A stretch of 64,000 nucleotides of DNA from DATMRF01 sp035566435 (lineage in GTDB: Bacteria; Verrucomicrobiota; Verrucomicrobiia; Limisphaerales; UBA8199): the NCBI GenBank assembly GCA_035566435.1, contig DATMRF010000105.1:124001-188000 (forward strand), given 5' to 3'. Position numbers and translations under genes: made by a program. The notes under the pieces are model-generated. The model saw nothing but the letters and a program-made list of their open reading frames with translations. It did not search any database and was not told the origin of the DNA. This document shows positions 16,946 through 26,501 of this stretch, piece by piece; the stretch's first letter is position 1; the number at the start of each line of letters is the position of its first letter.

Positions 16946-17895
16946 TAACCGAACTGTCCAACGCCACCGGTGGTGTAGCCGGTGCGTTCGAGGTACCAGA
17001 CGAAATCCCGCCTGTCAGCGCCGAACTGCTTAGTCGGGGGATACTGGAACATGACGTTAGGGTAGAGAGAGGCCGGGCTGAGCCACTTCCTGATTTCGGA
17101 GTGGCCGTCGGCAAAGGAAAATCCACAGGCTCCGTTGTGGTAGCTTGCCGGGATATCCTGCCAGGCCGTCGCGGTCGGGTTATTGATGAAGTAACCGTCA
17201 TTGATCGAATCCGGATGCTCGTCCAGGAATAGCCACGTCTTCGCGGGCCTGGGAACCAGGCTCTGTTTCAGGAACTGACTGTACTGCGGAAAACCCCAGT
17301 TGTTGCCGACGAATGTTGGATCCGAAGAAGCGTTAACGATGCTGAAGCGGCCGAAAATAGAATTCATCGAAAGGCTGCGGTTACGCCGGGTCCACCCGGC
17401 CGACACCTGCTGCGGGCTGAGGTATTTGTCCGCGGGGCATTTGTAGGCGCCGATGGCCCCTGCGGTGTACTTGCCCAGCACTCCATTGGCGACCCAGGCG
17501 ACATTCGTGTTGCTCTGGTCCTGGGGGGGCTGCGTTGTCCCCCAGGTCATAACGTTGTTCACCCAGTTGTCGAGTTGGCCGCTTGTAATCGCCTGCTCGG
17601 TTTCGGCCACGCCGTAGTTGTTCACAACTTTGTCATTGGCGTCGAGCGAATACATGTGCCAGGCAAAGGTCAGTTGTCGGGTATTGTTTAAACAACCTAT
17701 GCCTTGCGCCTTGGCCCGCGCGCGACTGAGAGCCGGCAAGAGCATGGCGGCGAGGATGGCGATAATGGCGATCACGACTAACAACTCGATCAGAGTGAAA
17801 CCTTTGATCGAGACCCGGTTTGATTTTCCACAGAGACGGTTCAGCGTGGCACCTCCGGTTCGCACGGTCATCGGGTGTTTCAAGGTTTGTTTCAT
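16942..17895 (-). CDS. Type II secretion/type IV pilin-like protein with H-X9-DG C-terminal motif
   Basis: 317 aa from the ATG at 17895 (MKQTLKHPMTVRTGG). A class III signal sequence is cut after Gly32: G-FTLIELLVVIAIIAILAAM, with Glu37 at the conserved +5 position, followed by the pseudopilin helix LLPALSRARAKAQGIGCLNN. The C-terminal part contains YHNGACGFSFADGHSEI, i.e. His, nine residues, Asp-Gly, the mark of the large prepilin-like family of Planctomycetes and Verrucomicrobia. Known members are anchored in the inner membrane or assembled into pseudopili; their individual roles are mostly unknown. The reading frame extends upstream to 18126, but that part is not pilin-like. Stand-alone gene. 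Confidence 0.9.
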   Translation of the reverse strand: MKQTLKHPMTVRTGGATLNRLCGKSNRVSIKGFTLIELLVVIAIIAILAAMLLPALSRARAKAQGIGCLNNTRQLTFAWHMYSLDANDKVVNNYGVAETEQAITSGQLDNWVNNVMTWGTTQPPQDQSNTNVAWVANGVLGKYTAGAIGAYKCPADKYLSPQQVSAGWTRRNRSLSMNSIFGRFSIVNASSDPTFVGNNWGFPQYSQFLKQSLVPRPAKTWLFLDEHPDSINDGYFINNPTATAWQDIPASYHNGACGFSFADGHSEIRKWLSPASLYPNVMFQYPPTKQFGADRRDFVWYLERTGYTTGGVGQFGY

Positions 17896-18436
17896 AGTAT
17901 GAGCGGCTGTAACTTCGCCAATTATGGCGCCTTCTTGCCACCGCTGGCAAGTGTGCGTTTGACCGCACAGGCGCCATGGAGCGCATCTTGAGGGCGTTTG
18001 GCCCAAACCGCTCGGAGGCTTGCGGGGCAGGGGGCGGCGTCCGAAACGTGCGGCAGACCAGCCGTTCCGCTCTCTGACCGCCGGGGGGCACGGCATCACG
18101 GATAGGGCCGGCGGCCTCGCCGTCACCTGGGGGAGTTTAAGTCGAAGTTAGTCGAAATTTCTCGCAGTTCGTCGAAGTTGGCGGCTGATGGGCTGGGACG
18201 ACGTCTCAAGTCTCAAGTCTCAAGTCTCAAGTCTGAAGGCCCGAGTCCACGGTCCACATTCCAGAGGCAGGGCAGGGGACGCGTGATTAGGGCAGGTGTC
18301 AGGTGCCAAGTGCCAGGTGTGAGGCCGCGGGGGCTAAGTAATTGATAATCAGGGTTCGCGGGTGTTTTATTACGTGCATTGGCGGCTGCGAATGGCATCG
18401 CGCTTGCTGCTTTGCGGGCAGAATCGCTCAAGAGCT
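17896..18436. other. Non-coding stretch with short direct repeats
   Basis: This 541-bp gap between divergent genes holds no convincing gene. It contains variants of GTCGAAGTT (18139-18180), the heptamer array at 18204-18238 and a cluster of CAGGTGCCAAGTGCCAGG words (18296-18322). Promoters for the pseudopilin and the hybrid kinase should lie at its two ends; I cannot pick out specific boxes. Confidence 0.6.
18204..18238. repeat. Tandem heptamer TCTCAAG x4 plus one variant
   Basis: Four perfect TCTCAAG units (18204-18231) are followed by TCTGAAG (18232-18238). The array lies in non-coding DNA upstream of the hybrid kinase. Confidence 0.9.
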
Positions 18437-21400
18437 ATGTCCTTGAACAAGCCGCTACACTTGCTGCATCTGGAAGACGACCCGGATTTTTCGGATTTGG
18501 TCGTGTCTTTACTGAAGCAAGCGGGGCTTCCGGCCGAACTCCTGTTGGTGGGGTCGCGTCTGGAGTTCGAGGAGGCGCTGGCTGAAGGAAAGTATGACGC
18601 TATCCTGGCGGACTACTCATTGCCAGAATACAACGGACTCGAGGCTTTGCAGGCGGCGAGGGCCAAGTGCCCCGAGACTCCTTTCCTGCTGGTTTCCGGA
18701 ACTATCGGCGAAGAAGCGGCCATCCGCAGCCTGAAGAACGGAGCGACGGATTACGTGCTGAAGCTCTGGCCCGAGCGTCTCGTGCCCGCGTTGCGGCGCG
18801 CGGTTCAGGAAGCCGAAGAGCGGCGGCAGCGGCGACATATCGAGACGGAGTTGATGCGGCGCGAAAAATATTTCCGCGCGCTGACCGAGAACTGCCTGGA
18901 CATTCTGACGATTCTCAACCGCGAGGGTGTGTACCTCTATAACAGCCCTTCCTTGATGCGCGTGCTGGGCTACGCACCGGGCGAGCTCGCCGGCAGGAGC
19001 GCGTTCAGCCTGGTCCATCCCGATGACGTGCAGCGGGTCATGCTGGCTTTTAACGAAGGGCTGCACCACCCGGAGCGAACCATCCGCCTCGAATTCCGTT
19101 TCCAGCACCGCGATGGTTCGTGGCGTGATCTGGAGGCGGTGGGACGGAACCGGTTCGAGGACCCGGAGATTGGCGGGATGGTAGTCAACTCACGCGACGT
19201 CACCGACCGCATCCGAGCCGAATCGGACTTGCGCGAAAGCGAGAGGCAATACCGGGTGATCTTCGATGGGAACGCGACCCCGATGTGGATCTTCGAACGG
19301 GAAACCCTGGCGTTTCTGGAAGCCAACGATGCGGCCCTGCAGCATTACGGGTATTCCCGTGAAGAGTTCCTTCGGTTGACGCTTCCCGAAATTACACTGG
19401 CGGAGGACATGCCGGCGATGATCGGCTACCTGCACAAACTGACAGGTGACCAGGCCTTGCCCCGGGCGGGTTTCTTCGGCATCTGGCGTCATCACAAGCG
19501 GGATGGCACGCCCATGGATGTGGAAGTCAAGTGGAGTCCGATTTCGTTCCAAGGGCGCCCCGCTTCGTTGTGCATGATCAACGACATCACAGAGCGGCGG
19601 CGGATCGAACACCGGGACGCGGCGTTTTCCAAGCTGGGCCAGCATCTGAGCTCCGCCACCTGCCCGGCGGAAGCCGCGCGCATCATCAAATCGGCGGCGG
19701 AGGATTTGTTCCGCTGGGACGCTTTCACTTTGGATTTGTATGCGGGCGAGCAGGACCGGGTTTACCCGATTCTCAACGTGGACACGAACCTGGCCGGCGA
19801 ACGTTTCGAGGTCGGAATCGACGGCCGCGGCCACGAGCCCAGCGCGAGGGCGCGGCGCATCATCGGTCAGGGCGGCGAGTTGATCTTGCGTGAGGAGCCG
19901 ATCACCATGCCGCCCGGGGTGAGGCCGTTCGGCGACACTTCGCGCCCCTCGGCGTCGCTGGCGCTGGTGCCGATTCGCAACCGGACCAAAGTGATCGGCA
20001 TCCTTTCCATCCAGAGTTACACGACAAAAGCCTACGATCAGCGCGACCTGGCGACGCTGCAAACTCTGGCGGACCACTGCGGAGGCGCCCTCGAACGGTT
20101 GCGGGCGGAGCAGGCGCTGCACAGCTCGGAAATGCTCTTTCACTCCGTCTGGGAAAACTCCGTTGATGGGATGCGCCTGACGGATGAACACGGAACAATC
20201 GTCGCGGTCAACGGGGCGTTCTGCCAACTGGTCGGCATGGCTCGCGAAGAACTGGAAGGCAAGCCTCTCACGGTGACCTTCGCGGAATCCGAGAACACCC
20301 AGAGCATGCTGGCTCAATACCAGGAACGATTCCAGGGCCGGGTAACCGAACGGCAAATCGAGCGTCGCCTGACCCTGCACGACGGGCGCGGGGTTACTTT
20401 CGAGGAGACCGATTCGTTTCTCGAGTTGAGCGACGCCGCACCCTTGCTGCTGGGCCTGTTCCGCGACGTCACCGCCCAAAAGCAGCTCGAAGACCAGCTC
20501 CGCCAGGCGCAAAAAATGGAAGCGATCGGACAGCTTGCTGGCGGCGTGGCGCATGACTTCAACAACATCCTGACCATCATTCACGGCCATGCTTCGCTGC
20601 TGGTCGCGGCGGGCAAACTTGAAGGTGCTTCAGCAAGGTCCGCTCAACAAATTACGCAGGCCGCCGAGCGCGCCGCTTCGCTCACCCGGCAATTGCTCAC
20701 CTTCAGCCGCAGGCAAGTGATGCAGCCGCGGCCGCTCGATCTGAACGGGATTGTCAGCAACATGACCCAGATGCTCGGGCGCATCCTGGGCGAGGACATC
20801 GCCCTGAAGCTGGATTACGCTCCGCAACCGGCCATGGTGCAGGCTGACGCCGGGATGATGGAGCAGGTGCTGATGAATCTGGTGGTGAACTCCCGCGATG
20901 CGATGCCGGGGGGAGGGGCGCTCACGATCTGCTTGTCGAGCTGCGACGTCGGCCCACTCCATCTCTCGTGCCACCCGGAAGCGCGCGCCGGACGTTTCGT
21001 CTGCCTGCGCGTCGCTGACACCGGGTGTGGCATCCCGCCGGAAAACCTGCGCCGCATTTTCGATCCTTTCTTCACGACCAAAGAGGTTGGCAAAGGGACC
21101 GGGCTGGGCCTGGCAACCGTTTATGGCATCGTCAACCAGCATCAAGGCTGGATTGAAGTCACCAGTCGCGTGGGGCAGGGGACCGCGTTCGAAGTCTTTC
21201 TGCCGTGCAGTGCACGGGCCACTGAGCCTGTGCGAGAGGAACCAGCTGGACGGGCGGTGCGCGGCGGGACCGAAACCATTCTGGTGGTCGAGGATGAAGC
21301 GCCGGTGCGCGAACTGGTCTGCAGCCTCCTGGCCGGCCATGGCTACAAAATCCTCCAGGCCGAATCCGGCGTCAAAGCGCTGGAAGTTTGGAAGCAGTGC

Positions 21401-21643
21401 CGGGACCGGGTCGATTTGGTGCTCACTGATTTGGTCATGCCGGACCTGATGAATGGGCGCGAGCTGGCGGAGAAATTATTGTCGGAACGGCCCGAGCTTA
21501 AAGTGATTTTCACGAGTGGTTACAGCGCAGATGTCGTCGGCAAGGATTTCGTTCTTCGGGAGGGCCTGAGTTACCTCCAAAAGCCCTACCATCCTGATAA
21601 ACTCGCTTTGGTGGTCCGCGACTGCCTGGACGCTGTTAACTAA
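18437..21643 (+). CDS. Hybrid sensor histidine kinase: REC-PAS-PAS-GAF-PAS-HisKA-HATPase-REC
   Basis: 1068 aa from the ATG at 18437 (MSLNKPLHLLHLEDDP). The N-terminal receiver spans about 6-125 with phospho-acceptor Asp59 (YDAILADYSLPEYNG). Two PAS domains follow at about 145-390 (YFRALTENCLDILTILNREG; YRVIFDGNATPMWIFE), then a GAF domain at about 395-560 and a third PAS at about 565-690. The HisKA box has the phospho-His in QLAGGVAHDFNNILTII. The ATPase has GGGALTICLSS, DTGCGIPPENLRRIFDPFFT and GTGLGLATVYGIVNQHQGW. The C-terminal receiver reads ILVVEDEAPVREL and VLTDLVMPDLMNG. There is no membrane segment, so it is a cytosolic sensor. Having receivers at both ends allows input phosphorylation as well as phosphorelay. 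No cognate regulator is adjacent; rpoN follows on the same strand. Confidence 0.93.
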   Translation: MSLNKPLHLLHLEDDPDFSDLVVSLLKQAGLPAELLLVGSRLEFEEALAEGKYDAILADYSLPEYNGLEALQAARAKCPETPFLLVSGTIGEEAAIRSLKNGATDYVLKLWPERLVPALRRAVQEAEERRQRRHIETELMRREKYFRALTENCLDILTILNREGVYLYNSPSLMRVLGYAPGELAGRSAFSLVHPDDVQRVMLAFNEGLHHPERTIRLEFRFQHRDGSWRDLEAVGRNRFEDPEIGGMVVNSRDVTDRIRAESDLRESERQYRVIFDGNATPMWIFERETLAFLEANDAALQHYGYSREEFLRLTLPEITLAEDMPAMIGYLHKLTGDQALPRAGFFGIWRHHKRDGTPMDVEVKWSPISFQGRPASLCMINDITERRRIEHRDAAFSKLGQHLSSATCPAEAARIIKSAAEDLFRWDAFTLDLYAGEQDRVYPILNVDTNLAGERFEVGIDGRGHEPSARARRIIGQGGELILREEPITMPPGVRPFGDTSRPSASLALVPIRNRTKVIGILSIQSYTTKAYDQRDLATLQTLADHCGGALERLRAEQALHSSEMLFHSVWENSVDGMRLTDEHGTIVAVNGAFCQLVGMAREELEGKPLTVTFAESENTQSMLAQYQERFQGRVTERQIERRLTLHDGRGVTFEETDSFLELSDAAPLLLGLFRDVTAQKQLEDQLRQAQKMEAIGQLAGGVAHDFNNILTIIHGHASLLVAAGKLEGASARSAQQITQAAERAASLTRQLLTFSRRQVMQPRPLDLNGIVSNMTQMLGRILGEDIALKLDYAPQPAMVQADAGMMEQVLMNLVVNSRDAMPGGGALTICLSSCDVGPLHLSCHPEARAGRFVCLRVADTGCGIPPENLRRIFDPFFTTKEVGKGTGLGLATVYGIVNQHQGWIEVTSRVGQGTAFEVFLPCSARATEPVREEPAGRAVRGGTETILVVEDEAPVRELVCSLLAGHGYKILQAESGVKALEVWKQCRDRVDLVLTDLVMPDLMNGRELAEKLLSERPELKVIFTSGYSADVVGKDFVLREGLSYLQKPYHPDKLALVVRDCLDAVN

Positions 21644-21780
21644 GAAATCGGTAATCCGTCCCTCTCATGACTGACCGGGTTCACCCCAGCTGGGGTTAAA
21701 ACGAGTTGCTGTCCGGCCGCGCAGCCATATTCGTGCCAAATCCTGCTTGTGTTGGGAGAGCAGTGGTTTAGAATACGGGC

Positions 21781-23277
21781 ATGGCACAAGGCTTGCAGTT
21801 GTCGCAGCGTTTGACGCAGTCGCTGGTGTTGGCACCGCAACTGCAGCAATCGCTCGCGCTTTTGCAGGCCCCCACGCTCGAGCTCAAGGCTCTGGTCGAG
21901 CAGGAATTGCAGCAGAATCCCGTGCTCGAAGAGGCCGCTGCCCCTGAACAAGACCAACAGGAAAAGGAAGAGCGCGACCCCGAACAAACCGAAGCGGCGG
22001 ACCCGGCCGAGCCTCCCGCCGACCTGGCTTTTGACCCGGCCGCCGAGAAGAACGCCAACGAGCCGGTCGATGATTTTCAGGCCGAGTTCGAGCGTCTGGT
22101 GCAGCTCGACCAGGAATGGCGTGATCACTTTGCTCAAACCAATATCCCGAACCGCGCTTCCGCCGAGGATGAGGAAAAGCGGCAGTTCATGTTCGATTCG
22201 CTGGTCGCCGGCACCTCCCTCCAGGAAATGCTGCTGGAACAGGTCCGAGAGTCTGTCCTCACCCAGGAACAATGGCCGGTGGCCGAGATGCTGATCGGCA
22301 ACATCGACGAATACGGCTACCTCAAGGCGACGCTCGATGAATTGACGCTCTCAACGGGGGTGGCGGCGGATAAAATCCTGGAGGTTTTGAAGGTCATCCA
22401 GACCTTCGACCCGCCGGGCGTGGGCGCGCGTGACTTGCGCGAATGCCTCATGCTCCAGCTCGAACGCGCCGGCGAGCAGGAGAGCCTCGAATACCGCATC
22501 GTCCGCGATTTCATGGACGCGCTCGGCAAACGCCGCATCCCCGAGATTGCCCGGGGCACCGGAACCGAGGTGGACGAAGTGCAGGACGCGCTCGAAAATA
22601 TCGCCCGGCTCGAGCCCCGGCCCGGCCGCGCTTACCTGCCCGACAACGACCAATACATTCTGCCCGAGGTGTTCGTCCAGCGCTCCGGTGACGACTTCGT
22701 CGTCTCCACCAACAACGAGCACATCCCTCACTTGCGCATCAGCAATACCTACAAAGATTTGATGGCCCAGGGCGAAAACTCAGCCGAGGTCCGCAATTAC
22801 ATCCGCGAAAAAATCCGCGCCGGAAAATTCCTCATCAAGAGCCTCCACCAGCGCCAGCAGACCATCCTGAATATCGCCCGCGAAATCGTCCATCGGCAGC
22901 GCGATTTCATGGACAAAGGCGTTGCCCACCTTAAACCGCTCACCATGGTCATGATCGCCCAGGTCGTCGGCGTTCATGAAACCACCGTCAGCCGTGCCGT
23001 CTCCGGCAAGTACATGCAGACGCCGCAGGGCATTTTCGAGATGAAATACTTCTTCACCGCCGGCATCCAGACCGCCAGCGGTGACGGCATGTCCAACACC
23101 AGCGTCAAGGACATGATCGCCGAAATTTTCAAAGCCGAGGACCCCGCCAAGCCGCTTTCCGACCAGGAAGTCGTCCGGATGCTGAAGGAAAAGGGCATCG
23201 TCATCGCCCGCCGCACCGTCGCCAAATACCGCACCGAACTCAACATCCTCCCGTCGAATTTGCGGAAGGTGTATTAA
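21781..23277 (+). CDS. rpoN: RNA polymerase sigma-54 factor
   Basis: 498 aa. Sigma-54 directs RNA polymerase to -24/-12 promoters and needs an AAA+ activator. Region I is visible at 1-50 (QGLQLSQRLTQSLVLAPQLQ, QSLALLQAPTLELKALVEQE), followed by an acidic linker rich in Glu, Asp and Pro (residues about 55-105). The core-binding part contains LIGNIDEYGYLKATLDEL and FDPPGVGARDLRECLMLQLE. The DNA-binding HTH includes HETTVSRAVSGKYMQTPQG, and the C-terminal RpoN box reads ARRTVAKYRTELNILPS. Complete and of normal length. The gene ends 8 bp before the convergent ferritin gene. No enhancer-binding activator is in the window. Confidence 0.97.
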   Translation: MAQGLQLSQRLTQSLVLAPQLQQSLALLQAPTLELKALVEQELQQNPVLEEAAAPEQDQQEKEERDPEQTEAADPAEPPADLAFDPAAEKNANEPVDDFQAEFERLVQLDQEWRDHFAQTNIPNRASAEDEEKRQFMFDSLVAGTSLQEMLLEQVRESVLTQEQWPVAEMLIGNIDEYGYLKATLDELTLSTGVAADKILEVLKVIQTFDPPGVGARDLRECLMLQLERAGEQESLEYRIVRDFMDALGKRRIPEIARGTGTEVDEVQDALENIARLEPRPGRAYLPDNDQYILPEVFVQRSGDDFVVSTNNEHIPHLRISNTYKDLMAQGENSAEVRNYIREKIRAGKFLIKSLHQRQQTILNIAREIVHRQRDFMDKGVAHLKPLTMVMIAQVVGVHETTVSRAVSGKYMQTPQGIFEMKYFFTAGIQTASGDGMSNTSVKDMIAEIFKAEDPAKPLSDQEVVRMLKEKGIVIARRTVAKYRTELNILPSNLRKVY

Positions 23278-23285
23278 CCGCCGGT

Positions 23286-23801
23286 CTACTCTTTACCCCC
23301 GGTTTCATCTCCGAGGTATCGCTCGATGTGACGGTCGAGGTCTGAAAGGCCGCCTGCACAGCTCGCCGCCTGAACGCGCTCGACCATCTCCAGGCACCAG
23401 GCCTCTTCCTCGACTTGCTCGTTGATGAACCACTGCATGAACACCTGGGCCGGATAATCTTTGACGCCCAGGGCGGCTTCGTAGACCTCGTTGATGCCCT
23501 GCGTATTGTTGCGCTCCATGGCTTGAGCGTGCTGGGCGGCCTCCAGCAGCGACTTGAACTCGCGCTTTGGCGCCGGGATGGCGGCCAGCTCGGGCAGCGC
23601 ACCCCGGTCGATCAAGTGCCCGGAGAGTTTCGCCGCATGGCTTTGTTCTTCGGCCACCTGCTTGGCAAAAAACCGCGCAAAGCCTTTCAGGTTTTGGTCC
23701 GCGCACCAGAGGGACAACGCCCGGTAGCTGTGAGCGGCGCTTAATTCCTGATTTAACTGGCGGTTGAGTTCGGTCAGCAGTTTGGCGGGGATTTTGTTCA
23801 T
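23286..23801 (-). CDS. Bacterial non-heme ferritin
   Basis: 171 aa, normal for FtnA-type ferritins that oxidise and store iron in 24-mer shells in the cytosol. The four-helix bundle carries ferroxidase ligands in ELSAAHSYRALSLWCADQNL, EEQSHAAKLSGHLIDRG (the ExxH motif) and FINEQVEEEAWCLEMVERV; QWFINEQVEEE is the signature of helix D. The short C-terminal helix is present (LSDLDRHIERYLGDETG). The start at 23801 is the only suitable ATG. It diverges from the ceramidase-like gene and is convergent with rpoN. I see no Fur-like box that I would call. Confidence 0.93.
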   Translation of the reverse strand: MNKIPAKLLTELNRQLNQELSAAHSYRALSLWCADQNLKGFARFFAKQVAEEQSHAAKLSGHLIDRGALPELAAIPAPKREFKSLLEAAQHAQAMERNNTQGINEVYEAALGVKDYPAQVFMQWFINEQVEEEAWCLEMVERVQAASCAGGLSDLDRHIERYLGDETGGKE

Positions 23802-23886
23802 AACGCTGAGCCCCTTATGCCAGAAGGGAGGAACCGGCGCAAGGCTGCCGAAACCGTTGGGCTTTCAAGAGCGGACGGGTCGGGGT

Positions 23887-25302
23887 ATGATGCGGGGCGT
23901 GAAACGAACGGTTCTATGGAGCCTGCGGATTCTGGGCGGGTCGTTGGTTGTCCTGGGCATTGGCGTAGTGGTTTGCTTCGAGGGGGTGGATTACCGGCCT
24001 TACATGCACGAGCCGTATTATGCGGAGACGGCGGCGCGGCTGCACGGCGAGCTGGCGACGAACCGGACGGTGCACGGCGAGCTGAGCGCAGGGTTCGGAC
24101 GGGCGCTGCTCAGCCCCACGGTCGATGCTGCGCAGGACGAGCCGCTGAAGGGACAGTTCCGCTCGCTGCCGCTAGCGGGCTACGGCAACCGACACGGACG
24201 GCCCGCGCGTGGAGTTCACGACGATCTTTATGTAAAAGCGGTCGCCTTGCGCGTGGAGGATCGGCTGGGAGTGATGGTCGCGGCGGACGCCTTGATTGTT
24301 CCTGCTGAGGTAACCGAGGAAGCAATGCGGCGGCTCGCAAAGGAGTTGAAATTGTCGCGTGAGCAAATCTACCTCAGCGCGACGCACACGCATTCCAGCG
24401 TCGGCGGGTGGGGTGAGGGCAAAGTCGCAGAGGCGTTTGCCGGTGGGTACCGCCCGGGCATTCGCACCTGGTTCGCCGACCGCATCGTGACGGCGGTCCG
24501 GGACGCAACCGCGGACCTTAAGCCGGCAGAGTTTGGACGAGGTCGGTTTAAGGCCGCGGAGTTTGTGCGGAATCGTCTGGTGGGTGAGAAGGGAAGAGTC
24601 GATCCGGAGTTCAGCTTTGTGGTGCTGAAGCAGAAAGCGGGAACGACGGCGGTGCTGGGAAGTTACGCCGCGCATGCGACGGTGCTTTCGGGTGACATGA
24701 TGGAGTTCAGCGCGGATTACCCGGGCTGCTGGGAACGAGCGATGGAACAGGCCACCTCGGGCATGGCCTTATTCCTGGCGGGAGGGGTGGGCAGCAGCTC
24801 GCAGGTCCCGGGTGCCGATGGCTTTGCCGGCGCGGAACGGATGGGCCAGGCGCTCGCGGCGGCGCTGCTGGAACAGCTTCCTCACACGGCCCTGACTAAT
24901 CGGCTCGATTTCGGCTTGCTGGGACTCGACGTCTCGTTGCCGCCGCTGAACGTGCGCGTAACGGATGGGGTTCGGCTCCGGCCCTGGCTGGCGTCGGACC
25001 TGTTGTCGGTAAGGAAGACCTGCTTGATTCAGGCGTTCCGTCTCGGCGACTCGCTTTGGGTGTCCACCCCGTGCGACTTCAGTGCCGAACTGGCCCTTGA
25101 AATTAAGGATTCGCTCAAAGCCATAGGCGCCAGCACCGTGGTGACGAGTTTTAACGGAGACTACATCGGTTACGTGATACCCCTCCGGTACTATCACCTG
25201 AACGGCTACGAGCCGCGGTTGATGTCATTTTTCGGGCCGAACGTGCCGGATTATTTTGAGGAAATGATCCGCACGATGGCGGTTGGGTTGGCGAGCCGGT
25301 AA
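23887..25302 (+). CDS. Neutral/alkaline ceramidase-like membrane-anchored or exported protein
   Basis: 471 aa if translation starts at the ATG at 23887; an adjacent ATG at 23890 is equivalent. The frame is open further upstream, but that part overlaps the ferritin promoter. A hydrophobic N-terminus (TVLWSLRILGGSLVVLGIGV) anchors or exports the protein. The body matches the N-terminal half of neutral ceramidases: ALLSPTVDAAQDEPLKGQF, ARGVHDDLYVKAVALRVEDR and the zinc-ligand-rich ATHTHSSVGGWGEGK at about residues 160-175. It also has GSYAAHATVLSGDMMEFSAD and TSFNGDYIGYVIPLRYYH. Family enzymes hydrolyse the N-acyl bond of ceramides; in many bacteria the natural substrate is unknown. The length is shorter than the ~650-residue enzymes, since the C-terminal Ig-like domain is missing. 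Confidence 0.85.
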   Translation: MMRGVKRTVLWSLRILGGSLVVLGIGVVVCFEGVDYRPYMHEPYYAETAARLHGELATNRTVHGELSAGFGRALLSPTVDAAQDEPLKGQFRSLPLAGYGNRHGRPARGVHDDLYVKAVALRVEDRLGVMVAADALIVPAEVTEEAMRRLAKELKLSREQIYLSATHTHSSVGGWGEGKVAEAFAGGYRPGIRTWFADRIVTAVRDATADLKPAEFGRGRFKAAEFVRNRLVGEKGRVDPEFSFVVLKQKAGTTAVLGSYAAHATVLSGDMMEFSADYPGCWERAMEQATSGMALFLAGGVGSSSQVPGADGFAGAERMGQALAAALLEQLPHTALTNRLDFGLLGLDVSLPPLNVRVTDGVRLRPWLASDLLSVRKTCLIQAFRLGDSLWVSTPCDFSAELALEIKDSLKAIGASTVVTSFNGDYIGYVIPLRYYHLNGYEPRLMSFFGPNVPDYFEEMIRTMAVGLASR

Positions 25303-25332
25303 GCGATAACGCCACGCGAGAGCACACGTGCG

Positions 25333-26361
25333 TTAAGGCTGAATTACCATCCGTCCGTCCGCTTCGAACTGCTCCAATTTATCCAGCGCCTCATTGACGA
25401 CGCGAGCGTCGAGCGGGAGTCTGCGTGTGATCACTCCAGACAGATCCAACACTCCCGTTCGAGCCCATTCCAACAACTGAGGCATCTCCTGTGCCAGGTG
25501 GTCTGACACTCCAATGATTTCCGCTTCCTTGTTCAGAACTTCGCTGTCGGGCGAGATCTCGAAGGTCTTCTCGGTGATGCCGGCCAGCACGGCGCGTCCC
25601 TGGACTGCCAGACAGCTAACTGCCTGGCGCATGGTCAATGGCAACCCAATTAACTCAAGCGCCACATCCACCCCTTGCCCGCTCGTTAAACGCTTGAGCT
25701 CTTCGACGGGTTCGCAAACCCCGGCGTTGACCGGCACCGCGCCGAACTGTGCGGCCCTTGATAATTTCCCCGGCTTGATATCGACCGCGAACACCTCACT
25801 CGCGCCAAATGCCTTCGCCAATTGGATCGCGGATAACCCAAGCCCGCCGACCCCGAAGACCGCTATGGATTCGCCTGCTCGAAGGCGGCCTTTGTTCAGG
25901 GCGTGGAGCGAGGTGGCTGAAGAGCACATCAAAATCGCTCCCTGGTCGAAAGGAATCGCATCGGGCAGGCCGAATACGCTCCGCGCCGGCATCATGACAA
26001 ACTCTGCGAACCCGCCGTCGCGGAACTTCCCCATCATTGCCCCGGTTACACAAAACTGTTCATTCCCGCGCTGGCAGTGATGGCACATCCCACAACTGGT
26101 AAGATAATGCAGGCAAACGCGGTCGCCGGGTCGGAACTGCGTAACGCCCGCACCAACCCTTTCGACTACCCCTGCAACCTCATGCCCCAGAGTCAGAGGA
26201 AGCGGCCGCACCAAGGACCGCCCCGCCCGGTAATGCGCGTCGGAATGGCAAATACCGGCCGCTTTGACTTTCACCAGAACATCCCGCAAGCCCACTGGCG
26301 GCACTTCAATTTCCTGCAGTTCCAGTGGACGCCTCGGTTCGACTAATCTGACCGCTTTCAT
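25333..26361 (-). CDS. Zinc-dependent alcohol dehydrogenase (MDR superfamily)
   Basis: 342 aa from the ATG at 26361; a GTG one codon earlier is possible. The catalytic zinc ligands Cys38 (AAGICHSDAHY) and His60-Glu61 (TLGHEVAG) and the structural zinc set Cys90, Cys93, Cys96, Cys104 (CGMCHHCQRGNEQFC) are all present. The NAD(P) Rossmann motif is GVGGLGLSAIQLAKAFGAS at about residues 170-188, with DIKPGKLSRA following. These enzymes oxidise alcohols or reduce aldehydes in the cytosol; sequence does not give the substrate. Single gene on its strand, divergent from the beta-propeller protein. Confidence 0.93.
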   Translation of the reverse strand: MKAVRLVEPRRPLELQEIEVPPVGLRDVLVKVKAAGICHSDAHYRAGRSLVRPLPLTLGHEVAGVVERVGAGVTQFRPGDRVCLHYLTSCGMCHHCQRGNEQFCVTGAMMGKFRDGGFAEFVMMPARSVFGLPDAIPFDQGAILMCSSATSLHALNKGRLRAGESIAVFGVGGLGLSAIQLAKAFGASEVFAVDIKPGKLSRAAQFGAVPVNAGVCEPVEELKRLTSGQGVDVALELIGLPLTMRQAVSCLAVQGRAVLAGITEKTFEISPDSEVLNKEAEIIGVSDHLAQEMPQLLEWARTGVLDLSGVITRRLPLDARVVNEALDKLEQFEADGRMVIQP

Positions 26362-26501
26362 CACCGCGGCTTTAGTATCGCGAAACCGCGCCCTCTGCCA
26401 GCATTTACAAACACGTGCAATTTCCTCCCGCCCCTTGACTGCGAACGGCTCCAGGCCGACCTTTGTTGCTGCGGTTGCACGACAAACACCACGGGTGCCA
26501 T

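Noticed and set aside
19190..20590. 466-codon minus-strand open frame inside the hybrid kinase
   Set aside because: It shadows the kinase; composition is typical of antisense GC-rich frames.
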